Shown: positions 7,227-14,528 of the stretch, one piece after another | Layout: the number at the start of each line of letters is the position of its first letter | Numbering within the stretch: the stretch's first letter is position 1 | Source: DASPKA01 sp035628335 | GTDB lineage: Bacteria; Patescibacteriota; Doudnabacteria; UBA920 | NCBI GenBank assembly: GCA_035628335.1 | Contig: DASPKA010000130.1 | Span: 1-23,749, forward strand | DNA: 23,749 nucleotides | Direction of reading: 5' to 3' | The notes under the pieces: generated by a model | The model's input: only the letters and a program-made list of their open reading frames with translations | Databases searched by the model: none | Told to the model about the DNA's origin: nothing | Program-made: the position numbers and the translations under genes

Positions 7227-8501
7227 ATGAAATATTCGTTGAAAACACTGCCGAATGGCATGAAAATTTTACTTGTTCCATCATCTGAAGCACAGAGCGT
7301 GGTGGTGGATTTTTTTGTTAAGACTGGTAGCAGATCTGAAGCTCTCAAGGAACACGGCATTTCTCATTTTTTAGAACATTTTCTCTTTAAAGGGACCCAA
7401 AAGTACCCTACTGCATTGGCAATCTCTGAGTTGGTAGATGCCATCGGGGGTGAAATGAATGCAAATACTGGTAAAGAGCACACTCAATACTTTATAAAGG
7501 CGCACAGTAAGTACTTGAAATTTGTTTTTGAAATCCTTACTCAGATGCTTCAATACCCTCTTATGGACGAAGTGGAGCTTAACCGTGAAAAGGGCGTTAT
7601 AGTAGAAGAGTTAAACATGTACAAAGACGCCCCTATGTATGAGATAGACAACATCTTGGAAGAAGCCATGTGGCCGCAGGACGCGCTTGGCCGCAGAATT
7701 GTGGGAAGCAAAGAGTCAGTGACAAGTCTGACTCGGGAGATGTTTGTAGATTTTATGAAACGTCACTATGCGCCTTCAAACATTATCCTAGCTATAGCAG
7801 GAAAGTTTGATCCGAAGGAGGTAACAGCGCTCATCAAACAACACTGGTTAAAGGTGCAAGACTCCAAAGTGAAACCGTACTCAGCAGTCACTGACAAGCA
7901 AGATGAGCCAAGAGTTGCGCTAGAGTACAAGGAAACCGAGCAAGCGCATTTGGCGTTCGGTTTTAAGAGTTTGGATTACACCGACAAGCGCAATCCTGCG
8001 CTGTCTGTTGCATCTTGCATTATGGGTGGGGGGATGTCGTCGCGTTTATTCACTGAAGTCCGTGAAAGAAGAGGGCTTGCGTATTATGTGCGTTGCTCTC
8101 CGTTGTCGTACGGAGATACAGGTATTTTCATGGTCACGGCTGGTGTCCAGGTAGAAAAAGCTCCTGAATCTATTCAAGTTATATTGCAAGAGTTAGGCAA
8201 AATACATGCTCATGACATTCCAGATAAGGAAATAGAGAAAGCTAAAAATTACATTATAGGCAAAACTACACTCGCGCTTGAAGATAACCAGGCGAAAATG
8301 GATTGGTATTTAGACCAGGTTGCATTCCATCAGGAAATCGATACCCCGAAAGACTACTTTAAGAAGATACAAGCAGTTACAAAAAATGACATTCAGAAAG
8401 TGATGAAGAGTATTATTAATAAAAACAACCTCACACTTGCCATTATAGGGCCGTATAAAGAGAAAGAGGTGTTTGAACGGCTCTTGGGTTCTGAGTCTTA
8501 A
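7227..8501 (+). CDS. M16-family zinc peptidase (processing-peptidase-like)
   Basis: Single-chain, 424-aa member of the pitrilysin/mitochondrial processing peptidase family, as found in many bacteria with unknown substrates. The inverted zinc motif is H47-F-L-E50-H51, and the third ligand lies in the VIVEELNMYKD segment (E127 or E128). The second, inactive homologous half begins near residue 215 and carries the conserved RLFTEVRERRGLAYYV segment that completes the active site. No signal peptide, so probably cytoplasmic. Length is normal. It ends five bases before a hairpin that precedes endonuclease IV. Confidence 0.93.
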   Translation: MKYSLKTLPNGMKILLVPSSEAQSVVVDFFVKTGSRSEALKEHGISHFLEHFLFKGTQKYPTALAISELVDAIGGEMNANTGKEHTQYFIKAHSKYLKFVFEILTQMLQYPLMDEVELNREKGVIVEELNMYKDAPMYEIDNILEEAMWPQDALGRRIVGSKESVTSLTREMFVDFMKRHYAPSNIILAIAGKFDPKEVTALIKQHWLKVQDSKVKPYSAVTDKQDEPRVALEYKETEQAHLAFGFKSLDYTDKRNPALSVASCIMGGGMSSRLFTEVRERRGLAYYVRCSPLSYGDTGIFMVTAGVQVEKAPESIQVILQELGKIHAHDIPDKEIEKAKNYIIGKTTLALEDNQAKMDWYLDQVAFHQEIDTPKDYFKKIQAVTKNDIQKVMKSIINKNNLTLAIIGPYKEKEVFERLLGSES

Positions 8502-8506
8502 GGTAA

Positions 8507-8535
8507 GCCATAGAAGAGAAATTCTCTTCAATGGC
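8507..8535 (+). repeat. Near-perfect inverted repeat overlapping an alternative nfo start
   Basis: GCCAT at 8507-8511 and GAAGAGA at 8513-8519 pair with TCTCTTC at 8523-8529 and ATGGC at 8531-8535, with one A-A mismatch. There is no U-tract, so it is not a standard terminator. The ATG at 8531 lies in its 3' arm, which would hide that codon in the RNA. Confidence 0.6.
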
Positions 8536-8569
8536 AGCTATAATAATGCCAAAGAAAAAAATTGAACAC

Positions 8570-9418
8570 ATGCAAATTGGATGTCACGTGAGTGCAGCTG
8601 GAGGGATTTTTAATGCACCAAAAAATGCAGTGGATTTAGGCTGTGAAACATTTCAGGTGTTTTCACGCAGTCCTCATGGTGGTCCTGCGCCTAAGCTGAC
8701 TGAGGAAGTGATTAGTCAGTTTCAGAGTGCTATGAGAAAACATGGAATTTCAGAGTTTGTCATCCATGCTCCTTACATATTAAATTTCGCATCCGCAAAG
8801 CCTACTACCTTTCATGGGTCCATTTCCATTGTCAGGGGTGAGCTTGAGCGCGGTACACTGCTTGGCGCTACGTATGTTATGTTCCATTGCGGAAGCTTTA
8901 AAGACCTGGGAGAAGTTGAGGGTATGAAGCAAGTAAAAAAAGGGTTGCAAGAGGTCCTTAAAGGGTATGAAGGTACGACTCAGTTGTTACTAGAAAATGC
9001 GGCTGGGGCAGGGAGTGTATGTGGTGACACCTTTGAAGAGCTAGCGGAAATTATGGACGCTCTGCTTAAGTATAAGATGTTTGGCGGAGTATGTTATGAT
9101 ACCCAGCATGGGTTTGCTTCAGGTTATGACATGCGCACGCCTGAAGCAGTAAAGAAAACTTTTAATGATTTTGAAAAACACATTGGCCTTAAATACCTAA
9201 AAATGTTACAAGTGAATGACAGTAAAACGGAGCTGGGCTCGCACAAAGACCGACATGAACACCTTACGAATGGTCTAATAGGCGAAAAGGGTTTTGGGGC
9301 GCTGATCGACTTCTTACAAACTAAGAAAATTAATGTTCCCTTGCTTCTTGAAACAGAGCATGATAAAGTGAAGGAGGATATAGCAATCTTAAAGAAATTA
9401 AGAAATAGATATAAATAA
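8570..9418 (+). CDS. nfo: Deoxyribonuclease IV (AP endonuclease IV)
   Basis: Cuts DNA 5' of abasic sites in base excision repair using three zinc ions in a TIM barrel. Conserved blocks in order: GCHVSAAGG, FSRSPHGG, VIHAPYILNFAS, MFHCGSF, LLLENAAGAGS (Glu ligand), CYDTQHGFASGYD (Asp/His ligands), QVNDSKTELGSHKDRHEHL and LLLETEH (last Glu ligand). I use ATG 8570 because family members begin two to four residues before G-x-HVS. In-frame ATGs at 8531 and 8546 would add 13 or 8 residues; 8531 is inside an inverted repeat, and a TATAAT at 8539-8544 would start transcription after both. About 282 aa, normal length. Confidence 0.93.
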   Translation: MQIGCHVSAAGGIFNAPKNAVDLGCETFQVFSRSPHGGPAPKLTEEVISQFQSAMRKHGISEFVIHAPYILNFASAKPTTFHGSISIVRGELERGTLLGATYVMFHCGSFKDLGEVEGMKQVKKGLQEVLKGYEGTTQLLLENAAGAGSVCGDTFEELAEIMDALLKYKMFGGVCYDTQHGFASGYDMRTPEAVKKTFNDFEKHIGLKYLKMLQVNDSKTELGSHKDRHEHLTNGLIGEKGFGALIDFLQTKKINVPLLLETEHDKVKEDIAILKKLRNRYK

Positions 9419-9419
9419 T

Positions 9420-9578
9420 ATGAGTACTGAAACAAACTTTACCCCTGAGACCGTTTTAGCTACAAGAGAGTCAGCATTTACGGCTTTACAGGAATGTGAA
9501 TGTGATACAAGCCGCGCAGATGGAGCGTTCTTAAAAAGATTAAAGACGGAGTTGGGGGTAGAAGGGAGAGGTGCATAA
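9420..9578 (+). CDS. 52-aa hypothetical protein
   Basis: Small ORF beginning MSTETNFTPETVLATRESAF, one base after the nfo stop, and ending one base-step before the next ORF (TAA then ATG with no gap). It contains a CEC motif at about residues 26-28 and a charged C-terminal part. No membrane segment and no Shine-Dalgarno. Support is positional: it exactly fills the space between nfo and the 75-aa gene in a tightly packed operon. Function unknown; it may act with the following small protein. Confidence 0.5.
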   Translation: MSTETNFTPETVLATRESAFTALQECECDTSRADGAFLKRLKTELGVEGRGA

Positions 9579-9806
9579 ATGAACATTACAGACCCACAGA
9601 CAATTGAAGATGTTTGTTTTCTGATCGACTGTTCAACATTAGACCAAACCTTAAAAGATATTTTAATCCGTGACATAAAAGCTAACGGAATTGACGACTT
9701 TACACGCGAACAAGTACTCGCCTATTGCGACAAAGTAGAAAAGCAACTGGACGAAAGAGTAAAAAGGGCCCAATCGGCTTTAGGCGCTGAAGAAAACAAA
9801 CAATAA
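9579..9806 (+). CDS. 75-aa hypothetical protein
   Basis: Starts directly after the preceding stop; a purine-rich GGGAGAGG upstream could serve as ribosome-binding site. Acidic and helical in appearance (TLDQTLKDILIRDIKANGID, then a Lys/Glu-rich C-terminal helix ending GAEENKQ), with three Cys (residues 13, 18 and 50). No TM segment or known motif. Followed after 17 bases by the AI-2E-type permease. Function unknown. Confidence 0.65.
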   Translation: MNITDPQTIEDVCFLIDCSTLDQTLKDILIRDIKANGIDDFTREQVLAYCDKVEKQLDERVKRAQSALGAEENKQ

Positions 9807-9823
9807 GCTTACGGTAAACAAAA

Positions 9824-10825
9824 ATGGTTTTTCATAGGTTAGAGAACTCGACCAAAATAATCCTCAAGGTCCTACTTGTGGTTTTTGGTTTAGTTTTTTT
9901 ATGGCTTGTTCGCGATATTGTTATTATTTTACTGCTCTCATTTGTTCTCGCATCTGCTATGGAGCCTTTGGTGGACTATTTACACATTCGTAAAATCCCA
10001 CGCGCACTAACAGTGTTTCTAGTCTATGCGTTTGTACTTGGTGTGTTTGGGTTCATTTTTTCCCTTATAATTCCCGTAGTCGTAGAACAAGTAGAAACGC
10101 TTTCTGAAAATCTACCACAGTACCTCACTGACATTCAGCAGAAGTTTCCTCTCTTACAAAATTTCTTAGGTTCAGGTGACTTAGTCCAGACTATACAAGA
10201 TTTTTTCTCCACAGGAGAGAATGAGAGCTTTGTTTTTTCACAAACAGCGAGTCTGATTGGTGGTGTATTCACATTTTTTACCACGTTAGTCATCTCTTTT
10301 TACTTGGTTGCAGAAGAGCAGGGTATGAAAAAATTCATACATACTTTGGTGCCAAAAGAGTACATCCCGGGAACTTTGAGCGTAGTAATGAAGATCCAGC
10401 GAAAGATGGGCAATTGGGTGCTGGGTCAACTCGTTCTTTCTATTGTCATTTTTTTAGTGACTTGGGTGTCGTTGCTTATTCTCGGAGTCCCGTATGCCTT
10501 GTTCTTGGCCTTGCTTGCAGGGTGTTTTGAACTTATTCCGTACATAGGTCCAACAATCTCTGCTGTGCCTGCTATTGCTTTTGCTTTCATGAAAAGCCCA
10601 ACAACCGGTATACTCGCTATTTTGTTGTATGTAGCTATTCAAAAAATGGAAGGGCTTGTTTTGGTTCCAAAAGTTATGGAGAAAGCTGTAGGCGTCTCCC
10701 CGTTAGTCATTTTACTTGCTTTACTCATAGGCTTTAAGCTTGCCGGTATCGCTGGGCTGCTTCTAGCCGTTCCTATGGTTGGTATATTAACCGTGTTTAT
10801 TGAGGAATATAACTCGTCAAAATAA
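9824..10825 (+). CDS. AI-2E family transporter (PerM/YdbI/TqsA-like membrane protein)
   Basis: 333-aa polytopic membrane protein of the family named for the E. coli autoinducer-2 exporter; some members are Na+/H+ antiporters, so the substrate is open. Hydrophobic helices fall at about residues 13-45 (two closely spaced), 60-85, 145-165 and several from 200 to the end. The family-typical SFYLVAEEQGMKKF segment, the GVPYALFLALLAGCFELIPYIGPTIS region and the C-terminal GLLLAVPMVG motif are present. Length is normal. No clear Shine-Dalgarno; probably co-transcribed from nfo or the M16 gene. Confidence 0.92.
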   Translation: MVFHRLENSTKIILKVLLVVFGLVFLWLVRDIVIILLLSFVLASAMEPLVDYLHIRKIPRALTVFLVYAFVLGVFGFIFSLIIPVVVEQVETLSENLPQYLTDIQQKFPLLQNFLGSGDLVQTIQDFFSTGENESFVFSQTASLIGGVFTFFTTLVISFYLVAEEQGMKKFIHTLVPKEYIPGTLSVVMKIQRKMGNWVLGQLVLSIVIFLVTWVSLLILGVPYALFLALLAGCFELIPYIGPTISAVPAIAFAFMKSPTTGILAILLYVAIQKMEGLVLVPKVMEKAVGVSPLVILLALLIGFKLAGIAGLLLAVPMVGILTVFIEEYNSSK

Positions 10826-10827
10826 AA

Positions 10828-10846
10828 TGGAGGAAGATATCCTCCA
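10828..10846 (+). terminator. Short GC-rich hairpin after the permease gene
   Basis: TGGAGGA (10828-10834) pairs with TCCTCCA (10840-10846) around a five-base loop, three bases after the stop codon. Downstream sequence ATTCTCC gives only a weak U-tract, so termination may mostly occur at the stronger hairpin about 110 bases further on. Confidence 0.45.
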
Positions 10847-10954
10847 ATTCTCCTACTTCATAGACCTATATGAATTTGTCGTAATGTCTACCTACGAGCT
10901 AGGTCAGACGAATATGCCAAACAAATTTTAGTAGACCTTCTCACACTGTTAGGA

Positions 10955-10992
10955 AAGCCGTCTCGTGCCTGCACGAGACGGCTTACTTTATT
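10955..10992 (+). terminator. Strong hairpin terminator
   Basis: AAGCCGTCTCGTGC (10955-10968) and GCACGAGACGGCTT (10971-10984) form a perfect 14-base inverted repeat with a two-base centre, followed by ACTTTATTA. The 108 bases between this and the previous hairpin contain only tiny ORFs and no recognised feature. Confidence 0.8.
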
Positions 10993-11006
10993 ACACCCGC
11001 AAACTA

Positions 11007-11028
11007 TGGTATCTTAACGACTATAAGG
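11007..11028 (+). promoter_or_regulatory. Extended -10 promoter and strong Shine-Dalgarno of the RNase III-like gene
   Basis: TGGTATCTT at 11007-11015 is an extended -10. AAGGAGGTG follows just before the ATG at 11036, giving a short leader with a near-perfect anti-16S match. This contrasts with the leaderless arrangement of most housekeeping genes in the window. Confidence 0.6.
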
Positions 11029-11035
11029 AGGTGAC

Positions 11036-11674
11036 ATGTACGTTATACAAACCCCGGCGATGTTGGAAATGCTGAAGCATAGGGAACGGTATCCCTTGGA
11101 GTACCAGCGGTATGAATGGTATGGGGACGCTGTAGCACGGTTAGCTGCAGTCGAGCATTTTCAAAATACTTTTCCTAAGATGCCAAGAGAAGTTCACGCA
11201 CAGTGTGTGAGCTTGATAACTACGAATCAGAATATGGCCTCTGCCACTCGGGTTCTCACGTTCCAGCAAGTCCCAGGATTTGAAAATACCATCGTGAAGG
11301 GTGTGAATCAAAAAATTTTGGCAGACAAGTTTGAGGTTTACCTGGCACTTGTAAGTGAGGAATCAGGAGAGCGGGTATATGCACGAAAGATTGTCGAAGA
11401 CTATCTTGTTCAACTCAAACGAGACCTACTTACACCAGATGTAGTCAAATTGCAGATGCTGGAAATTCCAGTTATGGCAATTGAAAAAGGCTTGTATTTG
11501 CCCTCAATACAATGGACACAAGTACCCGATTCTTTGGGTCAAATAAGCTGCAGGCTTATGGCAATGCTTCCGCATCATTTTCACCATTCAGAAATTATTC
11601 GAGCTTCAGGGAGGACCTATGTAGATGCTCTCACGGCTCTTAAAAGCAAACTGCGTTTGCCGCTTAAGTACTAG
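11036..11674 (+). CDS. Divergent ribonuclease III-like protein
   Basis: 212 aa. I assign it to the RNase III fold by motif reading: YEWYGDAVARLAAVEHF (residues 26-42) matches the RNase III signature LEFLGDAVLxLxxxEYL, keeping E27 and D31. Further on, LADKFEVYLALV (95-106) matches LADxFEAxxGAxY, keeping D97 and E100. These are the four catalytic metal-binding acids of the family. The flanking NTFPKMPREVHAQCVSLITT segment fits the usual FP...G.LS..RA.LV stretch. Residues about 140-207 resemble a double-stranded RNA-binding domain (alpha-beta-beta-beta-alpha, ending in ASGRTYVDALTALKSKL). Expected role is cleavage of dsRNA in rRNA or mRNA processing. Divergence is high, so it may be the organism's only rnc or a paralogue. 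It stands alone between two terminators. Confidence 0.7.
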   Translation: MYVIQTPAMLEMLKHRERYPLEYQRYEWYGDAVARLAAVEHFQNTFPKMPREVHAQCVSLITTNQNMASATRVLTFQQVPGFENTIVKGVNQKILADKFEVYLALVSEESGERVYARKIVEDYLVQLKRDLLTPDVVKLQMLEIPVMAIEKGLYLPSIQWTQVPDSLGQISCRLMAMLPHHFHHSEIIRASGRTYVDALTALKSKLRLPLKY

Positions 11675-11714
11675 ATCGAGTTATGGCATTACACCATAAC
11701 TCGATCTTCATTTT
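11673..11714 (+). terminator. Terminator of the RNase III-like gene
   Basis: AGATCGAGTTATGG (11673-11686) pairs perfectly with CCATAACTCGATCT (11694-11707) around CATTACA, followed by TCATTTT. The 5' arm overlaps the stop codon. The next 150 bases to metG hold no gene; only its promoter is visible. Confidence 0.9.
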
Positions 11715-11845
11715 GGCCATAGGCAGGCTCTACTAATCTCTTAGTTTTTTATATCGCATATGCAAGTTGAAGTGCTAAATGTTTGTGGGGGTATAAGGGT
11801 TTTCATAGTTAGGGTTTTGAGTTAAAAGCGGTAACGCTTCATTTT

Positions 11846-11854
11846 TGCTATAAT
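11846..11854 (+). promoter_or_regulatory. metG promoter, extended -10
   Basis: TGCTATAAT (11846-11854) is a perfect extended -10 (TGn plus TATAAT). Transcription should start near 11861, leaving about seven bases before ATG 11868. No convincing -35. Confidence 0.7.
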
Positions 11855-11867
11855 ATGCAGGTAACAT

Positions 11868-13316
11868 ATGAATGAAAAATACTATTTAACCACAACTTTG
11901 CCCTATGTCAACAGCGAGCCACATATTGGCTTTGCTTTAGAAATGGTGCACGCAGACATACATGCTAGGTTCCAGAGGCTCTTCGGTAAAGAGGTGATTT
12001 TTAATACAGGCACTGACGAACATGGATTAAAAATCCAGCGTAAGGCAGAGGAAGCTGGAGTACCTACACAAGCATATGTAGACGAGTATGCTGCAAAATT
12101 TGAACATTTAAAGAATGCGTTGTCGCTTACATACACAAATTTTATCCGAACCACAAATCCGAGTCATAAAGCGGCTGCGCAAGAATTCTGGAGACGGTGC
12201 ATGGCTAATGGGGATATATATAAAAAAACCTACCAAGTGAAGTATTGTGTAGGGTGTGAACTTGAGAAGACTGAGTCAGAATTGGTAAATGGTCGCTGTA
12301 GCACACACCCTCATTTAGAGCTCGAGCTCATAGATGAAGAGAACTACTTCTTTAAGTTTTCTAGATATGAGAAGCCTTTGCTAGAGTACTATCACGCATA
12401 CAAAGATTTTGTTGTCCCTAAATTTCGCTTTCATGAAATAATTGCGTTCGTAGAGCATGGGTTGCAGGATTTTTCAGTTTCCAGGCTCAAATCAAAAATG
12501 TCCTGGGGCGTGCCAGTGCCGGACGATCAGAGCCAGGTAATGTATGTTTGGTTTGATGCGCTTATTAACTATATCTCCACTCTAGGTTGGCCAGAGAAAA
12601 CAGATGTGTTTGAAGAATTTTGGGGAACAAAAGAACAGCCTAAAGCAGTTCAGTTTGCAGGTAAAGACAATCTGCGTCAGCAGTCTGCAATGTGGCAGGC
12701 TATGCTTATGAGTGCAGGGTTACCGAACTCAAGACATATAGTTATTCACGGCTTTATAGGCTCTGGAGGTCAAAAAATGAGCAAATCACTCGGCAATGTT
12801 GTAGACCCATACAGGTTGGTTGAGAAGTACGGAACAGACGCAGTACGTTTTTGGCTTGCGTACGAGATGTCCACCTTTGAAGACGGCGACTTTACAATAG
12901 AGGCTTTTGAGCAAACCTATAATGCAAAATTGGCGAGCGGTCTAGGTAATTTGGTTAGTCGGGTTTTGAGGATGGCAGAGAGTGTAGCGGTTACAGGGGA
13001 AAGGGGAGAGGGTAAAGTAGATTTTGATTCAGAGTTTGTTTCGTTTCTAGAAAAGTTTGAGGTTCAGAAAGCTATTCAGTGGTTATGGGGTAAATATAGC
13101 GAGCTCGACCAATATATTGCCCTGTATGAGCCGTATAAGGTTATAAAAGTTGATGTAGAGGCTGGTCGCAAGCATATTGAGTTCTTACTGCAAGAACTTA
13201 AGTCTCTAAATACCTATTTATCTGTTTTTTTACCTGTTACAGCTGAAAAGGTTTTGTCAGCATTAGATTCAGGCGAACTTAATACCCCTCTCTTTCCAAG
13301 ACTTCAGGTGAAGTAA
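11868..13316 (+). CDS. metG: Methionine--tRNA ligase
   Basis: Class I synthetase charging initiator and elongator tRNA-Met. The HIGH-type motif is HIGF (residues 19-22) in the context TTLPYVNSEPHIGFALEMVH. The zinc/CP region has YCVGCE and a later GRCSTH pair. KMSKS is at 303-307 (QKMSKSLGNVVDPYRL). The helical anticodon-binding domain occupies about 330-470, and the C-terminal dimerisation (EMAP-like) domain found in long MetRS forms is absent, as in many compact genomes. Length 482 aa. Transcribed alone from an extended -10 promoter with a very short leader. Confidence 0.96.
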   Translation: MNEKYYLTTTLPYVNSEPHIGFALEMVHADIHARFQRLFGKEVIFNTGTDEHGLKIQRKAEEAGVPTQAYVDEYAAKFEHLKNALSLTYTNFIRTTNPSHKAAAQEFWRRCMANGDIYKKTYQVKYCVGCELEKTESELVNGRCSTHPHLELELIDEENYFFKFSRYEKPLLEYYHAYKDFVVPKFRFHEIIAFVEHGLQDFSVSRLKSKMSWGVPVPDDQSQVMYVWFDALINYISTLGWPEKTDVFEEFWGTKEQPKAVQFAGKDNLRQQSAMWQAMLMSAGLPNSRHIVIHGFIGSGGQKMSKSLGNVVDPYRLVEKYGTDAVRFWLAYEMSTFEDGDFTIEAFEQTYNAKLASGLGNLVSRVLRMAESVAVTGERGEGKVDFDSEFVSFLEKFEVQKAIQWLWGKYSELDQYIALYEPYKVIKVDVEAGRKHIEFLLQELKSLNTYLSVFLPVTAEKVLSALDSGELNTPLFPRLQVK

Positions 13317-13321
13317 AATAA

Positions 13322-13354
13322 AAAGAAGTGGTGGAGAAATTCCGACACTTCTTT
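13322..13354. terminator. Bidirectional terminator between metG and the Cys-rich gene
   Basis: AAAGAAGTG (13322-13330) pairs with CACTTCTTT (13346-13354), with an inner GGA/TCC extension around a purine-rich loop. A-rich on the left and T-rich on the right of the stem, so it can serve the convergent genes on both strands. Confidence 0.75.
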
Positions 13355-13364
13355 CAAGGGTTGA

Positions 13365-13619
13365 CTAAAAGAAACCCGCACCGCCGAAATAGCCTCCAAG
13401 TAAATGGCCAAACGTGCCATTAACTCGCACTTTGACTATAATCGGCTTGTGCACACAGCCATGTTTTAGCATCATGGGCTGATTTCCTCCCTTCACACGG
13501 CAATGCTTGAATTCGCACGCGGCGCACAGCTTGCCGTGAGTCATGCACTTATAAAGCGCAAGCAGAGAACACTGAGAACATTGCTCGGATTGTGGTATCT
13601 CAGCAAACATCTGGTTCAT
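13365..13619 (-). CDS. Cys-rich 84-aa mini-protein (probable zinc binder)
   Basis: Start ATG 13619 has a good AAGGAG Shine-Dalgarno six bases upstream. Seven Cys (14, 17, 25, 32, 35, 40, 55) and several His form CxxC-x7-C-x6-CxxC-x4-C spacing, suggesting one or two zinc knuckles. The C-terminus is Gly/aromatic-rich (GTFGHLLGGYFGGAGFF), which is unusual and may be a flexible or membrane-touching tail. No family recognised. Divergent from tatD with overlapping control regions, and convergent with metG. Confidence 0.7.
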   Translation of the reverse strand: MNQMFAEIPQSEQCSQCSLLALYKCMTHGKLCAACEFKHCRVKGGNQPMMLKHGCVHKPIIVKVRVNGTFGHLLGGYFGGAGFF

Positions 13620-13629
13620 TTAATTCTCC

Positions 13630-13659
13630 TTGGATGTTAATGATATGACATTTTACAAT
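13630..13659 (+). promoter_or_regulatory. tatD promoter overlapping the divergent gene's start region
   Basis: TACAAT at 13654-13659 lies five bases before the tatD ATG (leaderless), with TTGGAT 18 bases upstream (13630-13635). The opposite strand carries TATATT and TATCAT boxes in the same 45 bases, and the -35 region shares bases with the minus-strand Shine-Dalgarno. Confidence 0.55.
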
Positions 13660-13664
13660 ATATT

Positions 13665-14528
13665 ATGATTTTTGTCGACACCCACGCACATATACAATTT
13701 GCAGGTTATAAGACGGATGCGGATGAAGTAATTACCCGTGCGCTGGAGGCTGGAGTTATGGTTATAAATGTTGGTACCCAAAAAGATACCTCAAGATATG
13801 CTGTGGAAATGCTGAACCGTTACCCTAAAGGCTTGTATGCTGCGGTCGGTCTACACCCTGAACATACATGGAGACACTTGCATGATGAAGATGAAGGATT
13901 CTTCACTAGGGAGGAGGGATTTGATTATGAGTATTACAAATCATTGGCACAAAACCCTCGCGTGGTAGGTATAGGAGAGTGCGGTCTTGATTACTACTGG
14001 TTTAAAAAGTCTGTTGAGAGTGGGGAACTAACTGAGGGGGAAGTACTTGAGCTTAAAAATAGACAGAAGAAAGTTTTTGAACAACAAGGTATGTTGGCTC
14101 AGGAGCTTAACAAAGTACTTTGCATCCACTGCCGTCCATCCCCCGGTACAAGTGATGCCTACGACGATCTTGTGTCAATTCTCAAGACCTTGAATTTTAA
14201 GAAATTTGAAGTTCATTGTTTTACTGGCAATTTAGCGAGTGCAAAAAAGTTGGTTGGGCTTGGTGGGTACTTGGGTATAAATGGGATTCTGACATTTGAT
14301 AAAACCGGCAAGTGTGCGGATGTGGTTAGAAATATTCCACTTGAACATATAATCTTAGAAACAGATGCTCCGTACTTGTCGCCAGCCCCATACCGAGGTA
14401 AGAGAAACGAACCTATGTATATGATTCAAACCGCACAAAAAGTTGCCGAGTTAAAAGATGTAGAGCTGGAAGCTATTGCGCGTCAAACTACAGAAAATGC
14501 AAATAAGCTTTTTGGTCTTGGGTTATGA
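13665..14528 (+). CDS. tatD: TatD-family metal-dependent hydrolase (DNase)
   Basis: TIM-barrel hydrolase of the amidohydrolase superfamily; characterised members are 3'-5' deoxyribonucleases linked to DNA repair and quality control. Ligands visible: DTHAHI (D5, H7, H9), GIGECGLDY (E105), CIHCRPS (H155), VHCFTGN (H184) and LETDAPYLSP (D234), followed by the family's PYRGKRNEP stretch. The residue 70-90 and 115-130 insertions are more acidic than in E. coli TatD, and the protein is slightly long at 287 aa. Starts at the predicted transcription start. Its stop overlaps the next start as ATGA, opening a run of coupled genes. Confidence 0.93.
   Translation: MIFVDTHAHIQFAGYKTDADEVITRALEAGVMVINVGTQKDTSRYAVEMLNRYPKGLYAAVGLHPEHTWRHLHDEDEGFFTREEGFDYEYYKSLAQNPRVVGIGECGLDYYWFKKSVESGELTEGEVLELKNRQKKVFEQQGMLAQELNKVLCIHCRPSPGTSDAYDDLVSILKTLNFKKFEVHCFTGNLASAKKLVGLGGYLGINGILTFDKTGKCADVVRNIPLEHIILETDAPYLSPAPYRGKRNEPMYMIQTAQKVAELKDVELEAIARQTTENANKLFGLGL

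Noticed and set aside
10847..10954. Possible tRNA or tiny gene between the two hairpins after the AI-2E-type permease
   Set aside because: No cloverleaf or T-loop consensus could be formed; only ORFs of 15 codons or less.
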